From: Strix aluco
Lineage: Eukaryota > Chordata > Aves > Strigiformes > Strigidae
Length of the DNA stretch: 64,000 bases
Assembly: GCF_031877795.1 (NCBI RefSeq)
Contig: NC_133940.1
Span: forward strand, 5,581,985 to 5,645,984
Reading direction: 5' to 3'
How positions within the stretch are numbered: position 1 is the first letter of the stretch; each line of letters begins with the position of its first letter. Below are positions 38,677-50,985 of the stretch, piece by piece. Below the pieces are notes generated by a model, which worked only from the letters and a program-made list of their open reading frames with translations, ran no database searches and was not told the DNA's origin. The position numbers were made by a program, and so were the translations under genes.

Positions 38677-40119
38677 AATGTTCAACCAGGCTTGCTTATA
38701 AATGTCAAATTAACGTGAAACCCCTCTCAATACCTCAAGGAGTTTTCCGAAACCCATTTCTGCACGGCAGGCAATGTTGCTAGAACAGCATTAATTATCC
38801 GCTTGCTTATTAGTAGTCCCTGGAAGGGTACAGCCTGTTTGCTAGCACAAAACTTGCCGTGCTCAGGGCACTGGCTGGGAAGCGGGGATGACCCAGCACA
38901 CCCCAGCACAGCCACGAGCAAGGCAGCTGCGAGCCTTGCACATTTTAAGGCGAGCTAAAATCAGCCCATTTTGCTCTGAAATGGCACTCTGCTGAGTGCA
39001 GCAGCTCAGCAACCCGTTCATGAGCTGCTGAGCTGCCTGGGCAATGTGGGTGGGGTGGACAGCTGGGAGTGGTGAACTGGTCCACTGCCTGCAGCTATAG
39101 ATCCCCTTGTCAGTCCCTTCACTTAAACAGCCATCAACACGCGGCTGGCCTCCATTCATTCAGGTCCTGCCTGTAAATCCTTCTGAGCTGGAACATTTAC
39201 GTCCAGATTGTGACTAAGCCTGATTTGCACTTCTACTCAGGAGGGTGAGACTTTAGCACCTTCCTCCGTGGCCCTCACTAGCACACCAAGCACAGAAGCC
39301 AGGAAAGCTCTGCTGTGACTGCTGGGGGGCTGCACTAGTGAGGGATGGGGGGGGACAAGGCACCAATCCTCCTGATCTTCACTGCCTGCAAGAATTTTCA
39401 GAAGCACCTTGGACTCCTCTGGCCCAAGTTTCCTAGTCCTTAAAATTGGAATTACAAAACTAACTGCCTCCACAATATTCCTTGAGAAGCATTGTACAAG
39501 CCCTAGAGTTTAACAGTACCAAGGCTGTGTCCAGTGACACACAAAATGACAATTTTACATTCTCATGTCCCACAACCAGCGGGAATTGGCTGCACTGCAC
39601 TGTGCGGAGCAGTTCGAAGTCAGGTATCGAATAAATCAGATCTGCACCCAACTCTTCTCAATGATTTCAGCACAAGGCACCAGTATTTACATGCTCTGCG
39701 CCCCTGCGAGCTCTGAAAAGTTACATTCTGTGCTGTTCATTTAGGGCCTGGAAAAAGTGCTGCACAATTCCCACTGGATTCAGCGGTGGAAGCTGCAGAG
39801 ATGCTCCATTCCAACGCTGTGTAAATATTCCGGACTGTGAACAATAAAGCAGGACTAAGGGTGGTTTATGCTGATAAACCAACCTGTGAATTGCAGCAGT
39901 TCAGGAGCACATCCCTGCTGCAGTTCAGCTTTAGGCAACAGGTAATCTCCGGCAGAGTAGCAGGAAAGGCAGCTGGATCATTCAGCATATGGGCAAATTG
40001 CTGAAGAGGGTGTCCTAATGCATGTGTGCCCCCAACTGCACTGAGGCTGAGCTTGGTACGTACCAGTGAGGGTTATAAATTTGATCTATCGCTTGGCATC
40101 ACAAAGAGTTGTCGCATAG

Positions 40120-40210
40120 AGTCAATATTTGTTAAATTAATTGCAATTATTCATCACTTAAACTATCACAGCATAATTAATGCCTTCATCTTTTTCATTA
40201 TAATACTTAA
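40120..40210. promoter_or_regulatory. Candidate homeodomain-rich non-coding element
   Basis: TTAAATTAATTGCAATTATT and CATAATTAATGCC lie within 90 bp of non-repetitive sequence. Enhancer identity is inferred only from motif density and the SOX3 neighbourhood. Confidence 0.25.
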
Positions 40211-43200
40211 AGTTGGCTTTCCACAGAAATGTCATTGTTTGGAGGATGTAAAGAAGATAAAAACCAAAAACCTGACTTTAATGCTTTTTCTAAACCAAAT
40301 GAGTTTTATTTATTTTACAGCATCTTTCCTAACACCTTCTCTAACACTTAAAGGCTATAATGTATATCAGTGGCTGGTGTCTAATGAGTTAGCCACTGGT
40401 TGTATTCTCCAACATAAATATAGGTCCTGATCTTGCAACTGGTTCTTTTCTGATATGTCAACAAAACTCAGTGGTTTAATTTCATTACTCTTACACCTGC
40501 CATAGTGGGCTTGGAAAGCAAGTCTCTTTTTCCCAAAAGGAAGAAAGGAATTTACCAGAGAAGGTTTAGAGCCTAAGTGAACATGGGTTTTATCTTTGGG
40601 GCAAGATAATAGAATATTAGTGTGAAAACATTTGGCACCCACCAGATACCCAGAAAGCTAGAGAAGAAAAATATTCAGCTTGGAAATAAAGAGAAAAGAT
40701 GTTCTGTGTACTGAATCTGGAAGCTAATAAGTAACTGTTCTAATTCAGGCCTGTGGTTCAAGGTAAAGATTTTTGAAGATGAACTTTTAAATTACGTAAA
40801 TCTGTTCAGGCATGACTCAATCAGTTGCCCAGCTCTCAAGGGTGAAAAAAAGATACATAACACCTGTTGGGAAAAAAAAAAAAAAGTTAAGTGACTGTCT
40901 TTGGTGGAAAAAACCAAAGATTTTCTGTTCTATTAATAAAGATTAATAAAATGCAGTTAATCAAAATCTGTACTACTTCAGCTAAAGGCATAATCTTAAA
41001 CTGAGTTATCTTCTGTGCATGAACACACCCTCTCTTTATGCATTCAGGATCTAACATTTTGGCTTTATCATCTGTAAACCTATGCAAAAGCTACGTATTT
41101 CTAATCTCTAGGGATCTCTTATCATTATCCAGGGATGTTGTGAGACTGCTAGGATTCTGGGCACCAGGAAGTACAGGTACTTGTGGCTGAACTCGCTGAA
41201 GTCTGCACAGTGATTTGAGGTCATTCCTGGGTGGAATGTGTTGTGGGAAACCAAAGATATGAATGCAGATGCAGGATGCCACCCAGCAGCCTCCAGTCCC
41301 TGGATGGCTCACTCATTTACTGGGACTGATGGGACACTCTGGCACCCCTGAGGTTGACCCAGTGAGAATTAACCCATTGTGCATTTGCTATCACCTTGTG
41401 TCATCTGCCATTTTAACTCAGAAATGTTGAAAATTCATCTAAGGGTGAAAAATACCAAACTCACAAGTTCTCTTATGAGCCTACTTCATACTGCAGCTGT
41501 GCTTTTCAATGCTGTACTGTGGACCAGGCTGACCAGCAACTTATAGAATTTAAAAAATGTTAGAAAAGAGACACTTAAAAGCAACGTGGTCAGAGTCCCC
41601 TTTAACTTAAGATTTTTGCAACACTGTTAGCCCTGGACTGTTCCCTTTTTCCCATACACCTACAGCTAACCATCTCCCATTTTTAGTTTTTTCCAATTGT
41701 CTGTTTGGTTGATGGAGTATTGACCACCTTTTTCTAGCCCAGGGGATCAGACAACAAGGAAGGAGGTATGGTGGTGTGCAGCACCACTCAGGAAGCCTTG
41801 GACTCAAACGAACCTTTCTATATAGCACGCTTTGCAATATTTTAATTTTCTCAAGTGAGCTAGCACATTGGAAGTGCTCACCATCACATGGCAGCTGGAT
41901 AGCTGTCTCACTCGTCAGAGAGGAAGAAAGCGTGGAAGACAGCAGACCAGTTGTGAGCAATCTGTCATGGAGGTTTCAGGCTGATCCCAAAGGGTTAAAA
42001 GTGCTTTTTTCAAGAAAGATTTTGGATCCGCTAACACTGGTTGTGAATACAGTAAACTGGGAGGGATAGCACATGGCAAATGCCATCATAATACTTTCTT
42101 TGACAGTCCTGTTGGCTGCCAGAGTACTTACAGTCCTGTTCAATTATCCTTCTACTAGACACCTGAGCAAAGCTCTTCCTCTTCCTCACCACTCTTCATT
42201 CACGTACCATGCAGCAGTCATTGCTCACCAAGACATAGATAATGCTTCTTTAGCTGGGTAACTGGCATAATCACTTTTCATCTCCTCCAAATTAAGTCAG
42301 CAACAACTGGTATAGGATGAGCTTTACTGCTCTGGAAAAAAAATCAGACTTAGTTTAAGAAAGGGAACCTCACTTCGATAAGACTTTTTTTTTTCTATTT
42401 TTAGTAACAGCAGCATTTCAGGGCATTCTTTCCCTCCTTTCTTGAAACACCCTAAAACTTTAATTCTCGCATGTAAAAGGCAGTTTTGCCTTGGTTGGTG
42501 GTTTTGCAGAGTTCTCCTGCATGATATTGCAGTTGTAATCCTGTCACACCATAGGCCTTGGAAGTGAAACCTACAGTAAATTTTTATTTCAGCCACACCT
42601 TTGTAAAACTAGTTATTCCACACTAAAGCGTATAACAGAGATCGAAATCTTGACCATTAGTGCTAGAAGCAACAACTCTCACACAGATGATAACCTCTGG
42701 GTAGACTCCCAGTTGTGAGCCATATGTGAGATATAAAGCTGTCTTACTAAAGACGTACATCATGCACGTAAAAGTATGTAATATCAACTATACTACATGG
42801 TTTTAGAATAAAGAATCTAGACTACAAGACAAAAAGTACATTCCCCATATATATTCAACCTCCGTTCCCGTCAGTGCCTATCAGTGCAGTAGATGACCTC
42901 CCCCAGCCAATCTTTTCCAGGCACATCACCACTCAAGTTAGCAACTCAAAACACAGCAGAGAGGAGATGAAGAGATAAACACCCAATCCTGCATTCCTCC
43001 CACACCCAGAGCTCCCAGCCAGAGGGCGGATAAAGACAAGGGAGCTGGCTCCCAAGAGTAGTTATGTTTGAAAATGCTCAAATAGTGTTGCTAAATGATT
43101 AAGTCACAGTATTTTAAGACTTTTGCCGGATGGGGGATGAGTATGTGCTTGACTGTTTATCCCTCTGCATGTGCTTGTGTCCATTCCTGATGGTCCATTT

Positions 43201-43335
43201 AATAACTGGCTTTCAGAAACGTCCGATGTCAGTTGACTCCAGGCAGTACCCAAAGCAGACACAGAGAATAAATCCAATGCCTTTTGCTCACAAAGGCCCA
43301 GTTCACTATGTCTTAAGGCCAGATTTTATACTTTA

Positions 43336-43660
43336 ACAATGACGCAGATAAACAGGCAGCCATTATTATGATATTTTATCTGGTTGTATGTGCAAGGAAA
43401 AATGGATTCTAAATTGTGAGCTGTTCATTCAGAACGCACAATGTAAAGCCACAGAATTTAATCGGGACATTTTGGTAGGATGCTGTACGGAAGGGTCACA
43501 TAGAATGAAAAGGCTGAATAAATCCCATGGCCAATTACATGGTCACTGAATCATGAAAAGGCCAGGCTCCTGGAATTTTGCAGCTGCTAGTAGATTCAAC
43601 TGATGCGTCAAACCAGCAGCAAACTGAGCTACAAGTGACCCTGCCACAGAATTGATTCGA
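43336..43660. promoter_or_regulatory. Candidate conserved non-coding element
   Basis: About 320 bp of high-complexity sequence without simple repeats. It carries AGCCATTATTATGATA, TTTTATCTGGTTGT, CATTCAGAACGC, GGCCAATTACATGG and AACTGATGCGTCAAACCAGC. It has the look of a long vertebrate CNE; conservation was not tested. Confidence 0.3.
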
Positions 43661-44524
43661 AACAAAATAAACTTACATCAAATCCCCATAATTTAGAAAT
43701 TTTGCAAAGGAACACAGATAGACTTTAATTCCCATTATCCTTCCTTGTCTTTAGGATTCATCTGTATACTTTACTGCAAAACACATAAAATGCCTTTTGT
43801 ATTTAATGAAAAGCGTGATGCATGCTTCAAGAGATTATATTTTTAATGACATTAAGCTCAACATTTAAGTATGGTTGTTTACTGGGAGGAGGAAGGGTAT
43901 CTTTAAATTAAAAATACTTCAGTGAATTTGTATTGATTGGTTTCTGAAGTTCCACCTAGTTTGTAGCATGAAGACCCTCCTGCTAATTACAAACACACAC
44001 AGGGCTTTGTCAGCACCACGGAGGGTGTGCAGATCCTTCAGATCTCCAAAGCCATCACACACAAAGCCACCAAGAAGGCTCAGGCAGTGCTGAGTGGCTG
44101 AGTCATCCTCACACACTACTAGTTTGGCTGTCCCTAGATAAACTCTGGCAGTCTACACTGGGGAAAAATAGACAACAACTGCATGACTGTTTGCTCTCCC
44201 ACTACCAGGGTGACAGAGTCCATATGACACACCAAGTTTACCAGCTCTCTGTCATTAAGTAGTCCAGTGCATCTGAAAACACGACTAGTTTAAGCTAGTA
44301 TGCAGTAGCTGAAGAGCTGGCATATATGCACTTCCCCCTCCAAGACCAGTAATCCCTAGCAGAGGTGTAAGGAGAGAATTGGGAGCAATTCCCTCTTAGG
44401 GCTGCTGGAGCTCTTCTGGAGCCATCATCAACATAAGGAAATGCTGCAGACAGGACAATAATAAGCCCAGTTCTGAAATTTCTCTTCCAAACAGTGGGCA
44501 GAACATCAATCTGGGACAAGGGGT

Positions 44525-44630
44525 GACTATTGGCTCTACCACTGCCTTACTGGGTGTCCCTGGATCATTTTCCTAATGTAGCTCAGTTGCACTGATTTAC
44601 TTTGCAAAGTGCTTTGAGATCTAACAGGGA
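44525..44630 (-). repeat. MIR-like SINE relic
   Basis: CTTACTGGGTGTCCCTGGAT, CATTTTCCTAATGTAGCTCA and CAAAGTGCTTTGAGATC resemble the reverse-oriented MIR sequence in the expected order. Confidence 0.45.
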
Positions 44631-46437
44631 AAAGAACCCCAAAATGAGGGTTTATTATCAAACCACGAATTCTGTCCCAGTATAGCACTCCCAGGCTTCC
44701 ACTCCATTCAGGAACGCACCTGATCATGTATGCTTCAATCAGAGCACATCAACTCTTTTACAAATGACTGAGTGCTCCAGCTCAGCCAAAGCCCAAGTTC
44801 ACGCAGGAGAACAATACAGAGAAACTTACTGGAAACACAAGTCACACTGACCAGCCTGTTAACTGCCAGTGCTGACTCATAGAAATTACGTGCAGAGAAC
44901 AGCCATGAAACACCGATCCCCCCTTCTTCCAACACAAGATTCTTCTCTGCGGTTCACATCTATTTGATCTAGTCCTGCCTTAACATCTGAAACATTCTCC
45001 TGGAGAGAACCTTGTACATCTGACTTTTATTTTCCTGGCATTCCTTTGATAAAACCCTCCTTAAATCTAACCTATTTTTCCTGGTTGTGTCACAGGGTGC
45101 CACCCAGCAGAACTAGTTTTTTCTTTTTGTATCCTTCAGGTGTTATACAGATTTCTTACTCCCTTCACTAGTCATCACACAGTCCCACATATATCCACCT
45201 CTTTATATCTCTCCTGAGGATGTCTTCTAGACCTCTTGCCCCAAAGTAATTTTTTTAGCCGCGGTCTCAGACTTCTCCAACTGCTCTGTGCGACTGACGG
45301 TGTGGTGCAGACATGCATGTGACATCCCAAGTACCGACACGTGGGAAGACTGCATCAACACCCTGGTCACCTTCCCTTTACCTGATTTCATTTTCTTTAA
45401 TGGAAAGCACATACTCTTCCTGTATGTCTGTACAGTGCCTCTGTCACAGCCATGATATTTGAGAGATTCCTTAAGAGCAAATGACAAATCATTACTGGAC
45501 TGTGAAATCTGCCATCTACTCTACCTGCCAGTGAAGACATAAATCCACAGATCCCAAGGATCTCTGGTATGTATGGCAATTTCTGCATGATATAAATTTT
45601 CATGATAAAAATAATATCCTAGCCTATTGGCTCTAAAGACACCTGAACAAAGCAGTCCTAACTAGTTCTTCATTATTTAGCCATCAGAATCATTAGCACT
45701 AGCTGGGTGTTATCTTCCCTTTCCCTCTTAGGGAGGAGGCTGTAAATGTTGAAGGTACTTAAGGCCACTGAAATAAAAATGTTGTCAGACATTTAACAGC
45801 TGATCCTACTGACAAACATTCCAATCTGAAGATGACACACTTCATTTGACCAAGGGAATGAGAATGTGCTCAGACAGATGTTCCAAGTGAAAAAGTTGCT
45901 ACTTTCAGTTTATGATTAGTCAAATGTTAACAGAGAACTATTACTAATGTCCCTCTTCAGGTTAAGTTTGACAATGAATATGAACGATGCTATCAAAGAG
46001 GTGGGACTATGGCAGCACCATTTGTGGGACAGCATGGGGACCTGATAGTATACATTTGTTTTCTGTATTACTTTATCCAACAGTCATTGAAGTAATTTTT
46101 ATGTCCTATACTTTAGCAAAAGTTATTGCAGGGATACAAGGGAATGTGCATGAACACATGCATTTATGTGTAATCTACTGATAGTTCCTGTGCTAAAGGA
46201 TATATGTTCATTTATGTATGCTATATGACAAACCCAAGTAACCACAGGACCTTCTTTTAGCAGTTTGCCTATTCTCTAACATCATCTGTTGCGGTCATGC
46301 TGCTCCATGCTGTGTCTTTCTTAAGCTTTTAGACTGCAACATGTCAGAGAAGATGCTGTAGGGGGAATTCATTGACTGTACTGTGGCCAGGATACAATCC
46401 TGGTGTATTCTTAGATATTGTTATATACTTATATATT
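44631..46437. other. Intergenic sequence, no gene recognised
   Basis: Short frames only; nothing recognised. Confidence 0.4.
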
Positions 46438-46540
46438 TTAAGGTCAGAAGGGACCATTATGATCCTTTACCCTAACCCCCTGGGGCACAGCGAAGACTAT
46501 TAAATTTTACCCAGCAGTTCCTGCAGAGGAGAGAATTATT
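46438..46540 (-). mobile_element. Ancient CR1-type LINE 3' relic
   Basis: TTTTAAGGTCAGAAGGGACC followed by ATTATGATCC and CACCCAG-like sequence matches the reverse complement of an old amniote CR1 3' end (GATGATCATAATGGTCCCTTCTGACC). It is more diverged than the avian-type copies. Confidence 0.7.
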
Positions 46541-49500
46541 CTCTCCTACTGCATAAGTGAACTCTACTGAGCACAACAGCTTGTTATTCATACTGTAAGG
46601 CAAGCAGCACCTACCACAATTTGAGTGATGAAATAAATAATAATGCAGCCAACCAGAATGGGAGACAAACTAGAGAAATCCTCATAGAAATTCAGCAGAT
46701 CTGGGCTAGCTCCCTCCCAAAGCTCCCCTGTCCCCCCCTTCACACAGAGATTTTAGGGACAAATGCCAGTAGATCTCTATTGTTCCTGTTCATTCATCAG
46801 CTACAACTGATTTTTCTGTTGTGTTCACACTTCAAGGTAAGGATAAGCTAGATTCTGGTCACGTTGTGCATACTGAAAAAGTAACTCAGACACAGAAAAT
46901 ACAGATGTATTTTAAATACAAAATAACACTGCATTGTTTTCTTCACAGTTTTAAATAATCCTCAGAAGTGAAACATACATGTTTCAAGGTGATAAACTCC
47001 TTTCATCCCATTATCTTTGGGCCTTCCCCTTCCATCTCCATTAGTTGTATCATTCTCCTCTTTTACATCTAACCTCCCTGCCCAGCCTTCACTAAATGGA
47101 CTCAGAAAAAAACCTCTTGGTACTATTTGTCACAATGCCATTTTCTATACGCGTACTTCTCATGTCTGCAGCAAGAGAATGATATTTGTGATTAAATCAT
47201 AAAAGCCTACTTTTAAATTGGCACTCTGTCTCTAGTCCTCCCTTCCACATGCACCACTGCAGATCATGAACACTGCCTTGTAAGGATTCAAAGAAAAGGA
47301 AAGGGTCTCAGTTTAGCAGGAACAATGCGTTTCACAGAGCCAGAGCTTTCACTTACCTCCCATGCTGTGGATTACTATTTGCTTTCCCACACTTCCCTTT
47401 GGGCTGCCAGTCTTTGGAGCTGGAATTAAAACAGGCACGAATGGTGATTAAACCTGCTTAGATATATGAATGAGTGTGATCATCAAAATCACACCTAATG
47501 CTTTAGAAGTTGGGGAAAACAAGTCCTATTCCTCTGAAAAGCTCGCAGTCTAAAGCATGTTAAAATAAAAAGTGCTCAAGGGTTATTTTTGCAACAAAAT
47601 TTGTGATGTAATTTATTAAAGTCACCTGCTCCCCCTTTGGAAGCGTTCTTGTTTCTCATGAGTAGGCAAAGTAAAACCAAATCCCCCCTCTCCCACCTGA
47701 GCTGCTTAGCCCTATGGTTATATAACCCCGACCTTCACATCTCCCTGATGATGAAGGTCTGTTCCACTTGCTTCTTCTCTCCCCAGTGCTTCTGTGGGCA
47801 AGCCAAGGTAGAAATCTTAAAACCTACAACTGGTAGTGCTTCTTTTTAGGAATCGTTCAAGAAATTCTCTCATGGGTTGGTAACAATCATGGTAACATCA
47901 CAGTTTTGGAACTCACCAAGGAGGTTGCCCTACAGACTGCTTCTCACTCAGGGACCACATTCACCTACTTCTTTGTCACAAATCAAAGCAGACGATCTCA
48001 AGCTATAACCACACAGCACTTTCAGAGAAAGTTAATATGCCCTTACTTCAGCATCAAGTTGTCCTTCTGGCTTCCATTCAGTTACAGAAACTCTGGCTTC
48101 ACTTAGCAATGCTTTCAACCCAGCCCAGCTTACCTGTAAGGGGATACAGACAAAAGGACATGTGCTACTCCTCTACCTACTTTGCACTGAAGATGAAGCA
48201 GATCAACCACCAAATATCTGCCGGTGCCTTCCCAACACCACTCCTGGGCCATATTTTCCATTAGTCCCCCTTCCTCCTCTTGAAGTCCCATACAGAGCCA
48301 GGTATGGAGGTGCTCAGCACCCAGCTCTCACCATACCATGTCAGCACTATCTTTATATCTTGTCAACAACTGACTAGGGACTATCAACAATCTTCTGGTG
48401 TGAAGCCATTCGGAACTATAATTTGATGAAAACTACTGAGATCAGTAGTTCTGTTAGGAAAGGAGGGATTTTCCCATGATGAAACCTCAATGTAAGGAGA
48501 AATGAACTTTCTCAAGATTGTGCGTATCGGAGCTGTGTCCTGAACTGACGTTCTGACACCCCAGTGAAAATGCTTTTGTCTGAAAAGGAGTAGGACCGTG
48601 TGGTCAGTACTCCCCTAGATGTGGAGGCTATGTTCATACCCAGCTTCTGAATCTTGGCAGGATGGAGGAGGGAGGTGGAGCCAAGCACAACCAGAGCACA
48701 GGAATCAGACACAGCTCTGCCAAATCTCATCTAATGCTTGTTCAGTGTTACTGAAATCTGCTTAGGCTGGCCTAAATTCTAGTCCTCTCTTGAATAATTG
48801 AAGAGAAAATGATTGTGAGAGAAATTTTGTGTAACAGAAAATCCAAACAATCTGCCAGATTTTGGCAGTGCCATGCTTCTCCGTGTAGCTCACAAGTCTC
48901 ATCCTATTGTTAATTGGCCTGTCAGTCATTGAACGACAAAGTAACTCCAGCCCACAGATGTACAATCGGGTTTCCTGCTCCAGAATCTCCAGTGGGAGAT
49001 CTTTCAATGACACCACAGTCCAAACTCTTAAATAGTCTTTTTGTTATACTGCTGTCTAAACAAAAAACAACAAATAAATCCTTATTTCCTTTAACGATTA
49101 ATCAAAAATTATTAGTACCTGCTTACATGGGACTTTCAAAACATCTTGTTCCTGGCTAGAATGATTCCCTTTGACACAAGTACAGACTGAAATCTATTGA
49201 GAGAAGAGGAGCAGAAGAGTTATTGGAAAAGGAACCAAAACACTTCTAAGAAGTTAGTCTTCTTACTTTGACAATAGTTTAAAAAAACTTTTGTTGTAAC
49301 ATCGCATGCTCTGCACAAAATTGGCCAAGTCAGAAAAACTTCAACGGTTTTTAGGACATTCTCCAAGAGAACACAGGCAGGGCTAATCCTTACTGCAGCA
49401 ACTCATGCGGACCTACTGAACGCCTGGAAAACTACACAGAATTACCTTGATGCATACGTTTGCTAGTTTGTATATTCAGCTCCTTCACTTCCTTTTGCTT

Positions 49501-50929
49501 TAGGGGCACGACAGCTAACTCGCTTACTATCCCAGGTCTGGTACGCTCATAAAAAATTCACACCTGTTTCACAAATGTTGACCTAAATGTTTACAGACTA
49601 AAGTTTAAAAGAAAGGAACTTTTCGCTCAATAATGAAAGTATAACTTACTTTTTAAAAGGAATTCCTACTATGACATTCACTGTTTACAGCCTGTAAAAT
49701 GAAAACTGCCCAGTGAATCTTAAAGGGAAAAAAAAAAAAAAGAGAGAGAGAGAGAAAAAAGACAAAAAAAAAAAAAAGGAAAATAAAAGAATGATTTGGA
49801 TTAAAATATCTTTTCTTAGCTTTGTGGAAGAGAAGCTTTTCTGACTTGGCAGCAAAGTACAATGAAAATGAAATCAATGCCAAGTGCCTTATCCTGAACC
49901 CTGAATGGGCAAAGTTCCCATTGACTTTCAAGATTTCTTCCCTTGCAAATGGAATTCAAGAACAGTCCTTACATGTACCTAAGGCACGTCCACTGCTATG
50001 TTCTGTCTCTCCCCTTTGTGTCAAGTAGATGTATAGAATTTTTGAAATCAGCACAGCAAGCTGTGAATGATGATGCATGAAATGAATAAGCTGAGTCTAG
50101 TACAAAGAGGAAATCCTGAAGGCTTGGTGCAATCACTGCTATACTATTTCCTTTGGCCTGTATAGAAAAGATGCATAATATTCTTCACGGAGACAAAGAA
50201 AAAAGCTCACCAAGGCCAGAAGTCTCAATCAGAAGCCCCAGAAGAGATAAATGACAGAAGCTCACAAGTTTTTAACATTGCTTAATTTCCCTCTTATTCC
50301 TAGGCCCTTCCCCACTTACGCCTGAGTCTTTTCCACCTCGGGGCTGCTGTGCATGTGGAATACACACATAGCAGTTTGGGGCTCTGAGAACCTGGTTCAC
50401 TTTGCATTTCTTTGGAAGCAGCACAGCTTATGCAGTAGTTTATGTTTCACACTTCTCCCCATCAGCCGAGGTGAGTTTGCACCAATCCACCAGCATGTGA
50501 ACAGTGATGGCCGAAGCATAGAAAAAGGTGTAGTGACTTCCAGAAGATCAACTGAGCAAACAGCTCTGGGGCAGTAATGCGTTAAAACCCCACAACTGCT
50601 TCCTTAGGGGGACATGAATTGGAGACCCCAGTTATTTCAGCGCAAGCATTTTTAAAGAGGCCAAATCATGCTCAGATTGATTTAATTTGATGTATCACTA
50701 AATAAAAGTAACCTGGCATAAATATGGTATAACTGAATTTAGCAACAACAATAAAGATGAGCATCCTGAGCATAGCGTTGACTTAAATAACATTTAAGTG
50801 GTACATACTTTTTTTTTAAAAAAAAATTCAGAGATAAGACGTAAATGCATCTCTTTATGGATTTACTGTGACACACCCCCCATTCTCTTGCTCTCACTCA
50901 CACACACATGCATTGCAACCTCCCCTGCT
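46541..50929. other. Intergenic sequence, no gene recognised
   Basis: AT-rich, with an A/GA-rich simple stretch at 49721-49790. No credible coding frame. Confidence 0.4.
49721..49790. repeat. A-rich/(GA)n simple repeat
   Basis: A14 followed by (GA)n and a further A13 run. Confidence 0.85.
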
Positions 50930-50985
50930 GCACTAAGTAGGTATAGATCTCATTTCAGAAACTGGAAAACTGAGGCATAAAATGG
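50930..50985 (+). repeat. MIR-like SINE relic
   Basis: AAGTAGGTATAGATCTCATT and CAGAAACTGGAAAACTGAGG followed by CATAAA match the MIR core order (GGTAGGTA ... CAGATGAGGAAACTGAGGCAC). Confidence 0.5.

Larger units (their letters stand above)
38677..44524. other. Intergenic sequence, no gene recognised
   Basis: No credible gene. Two motif-rich stretches inside it (40120-40210 and 43336-43660) are listed separately. A12-A13 runs are present near 40870. Confidence 0.45.
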
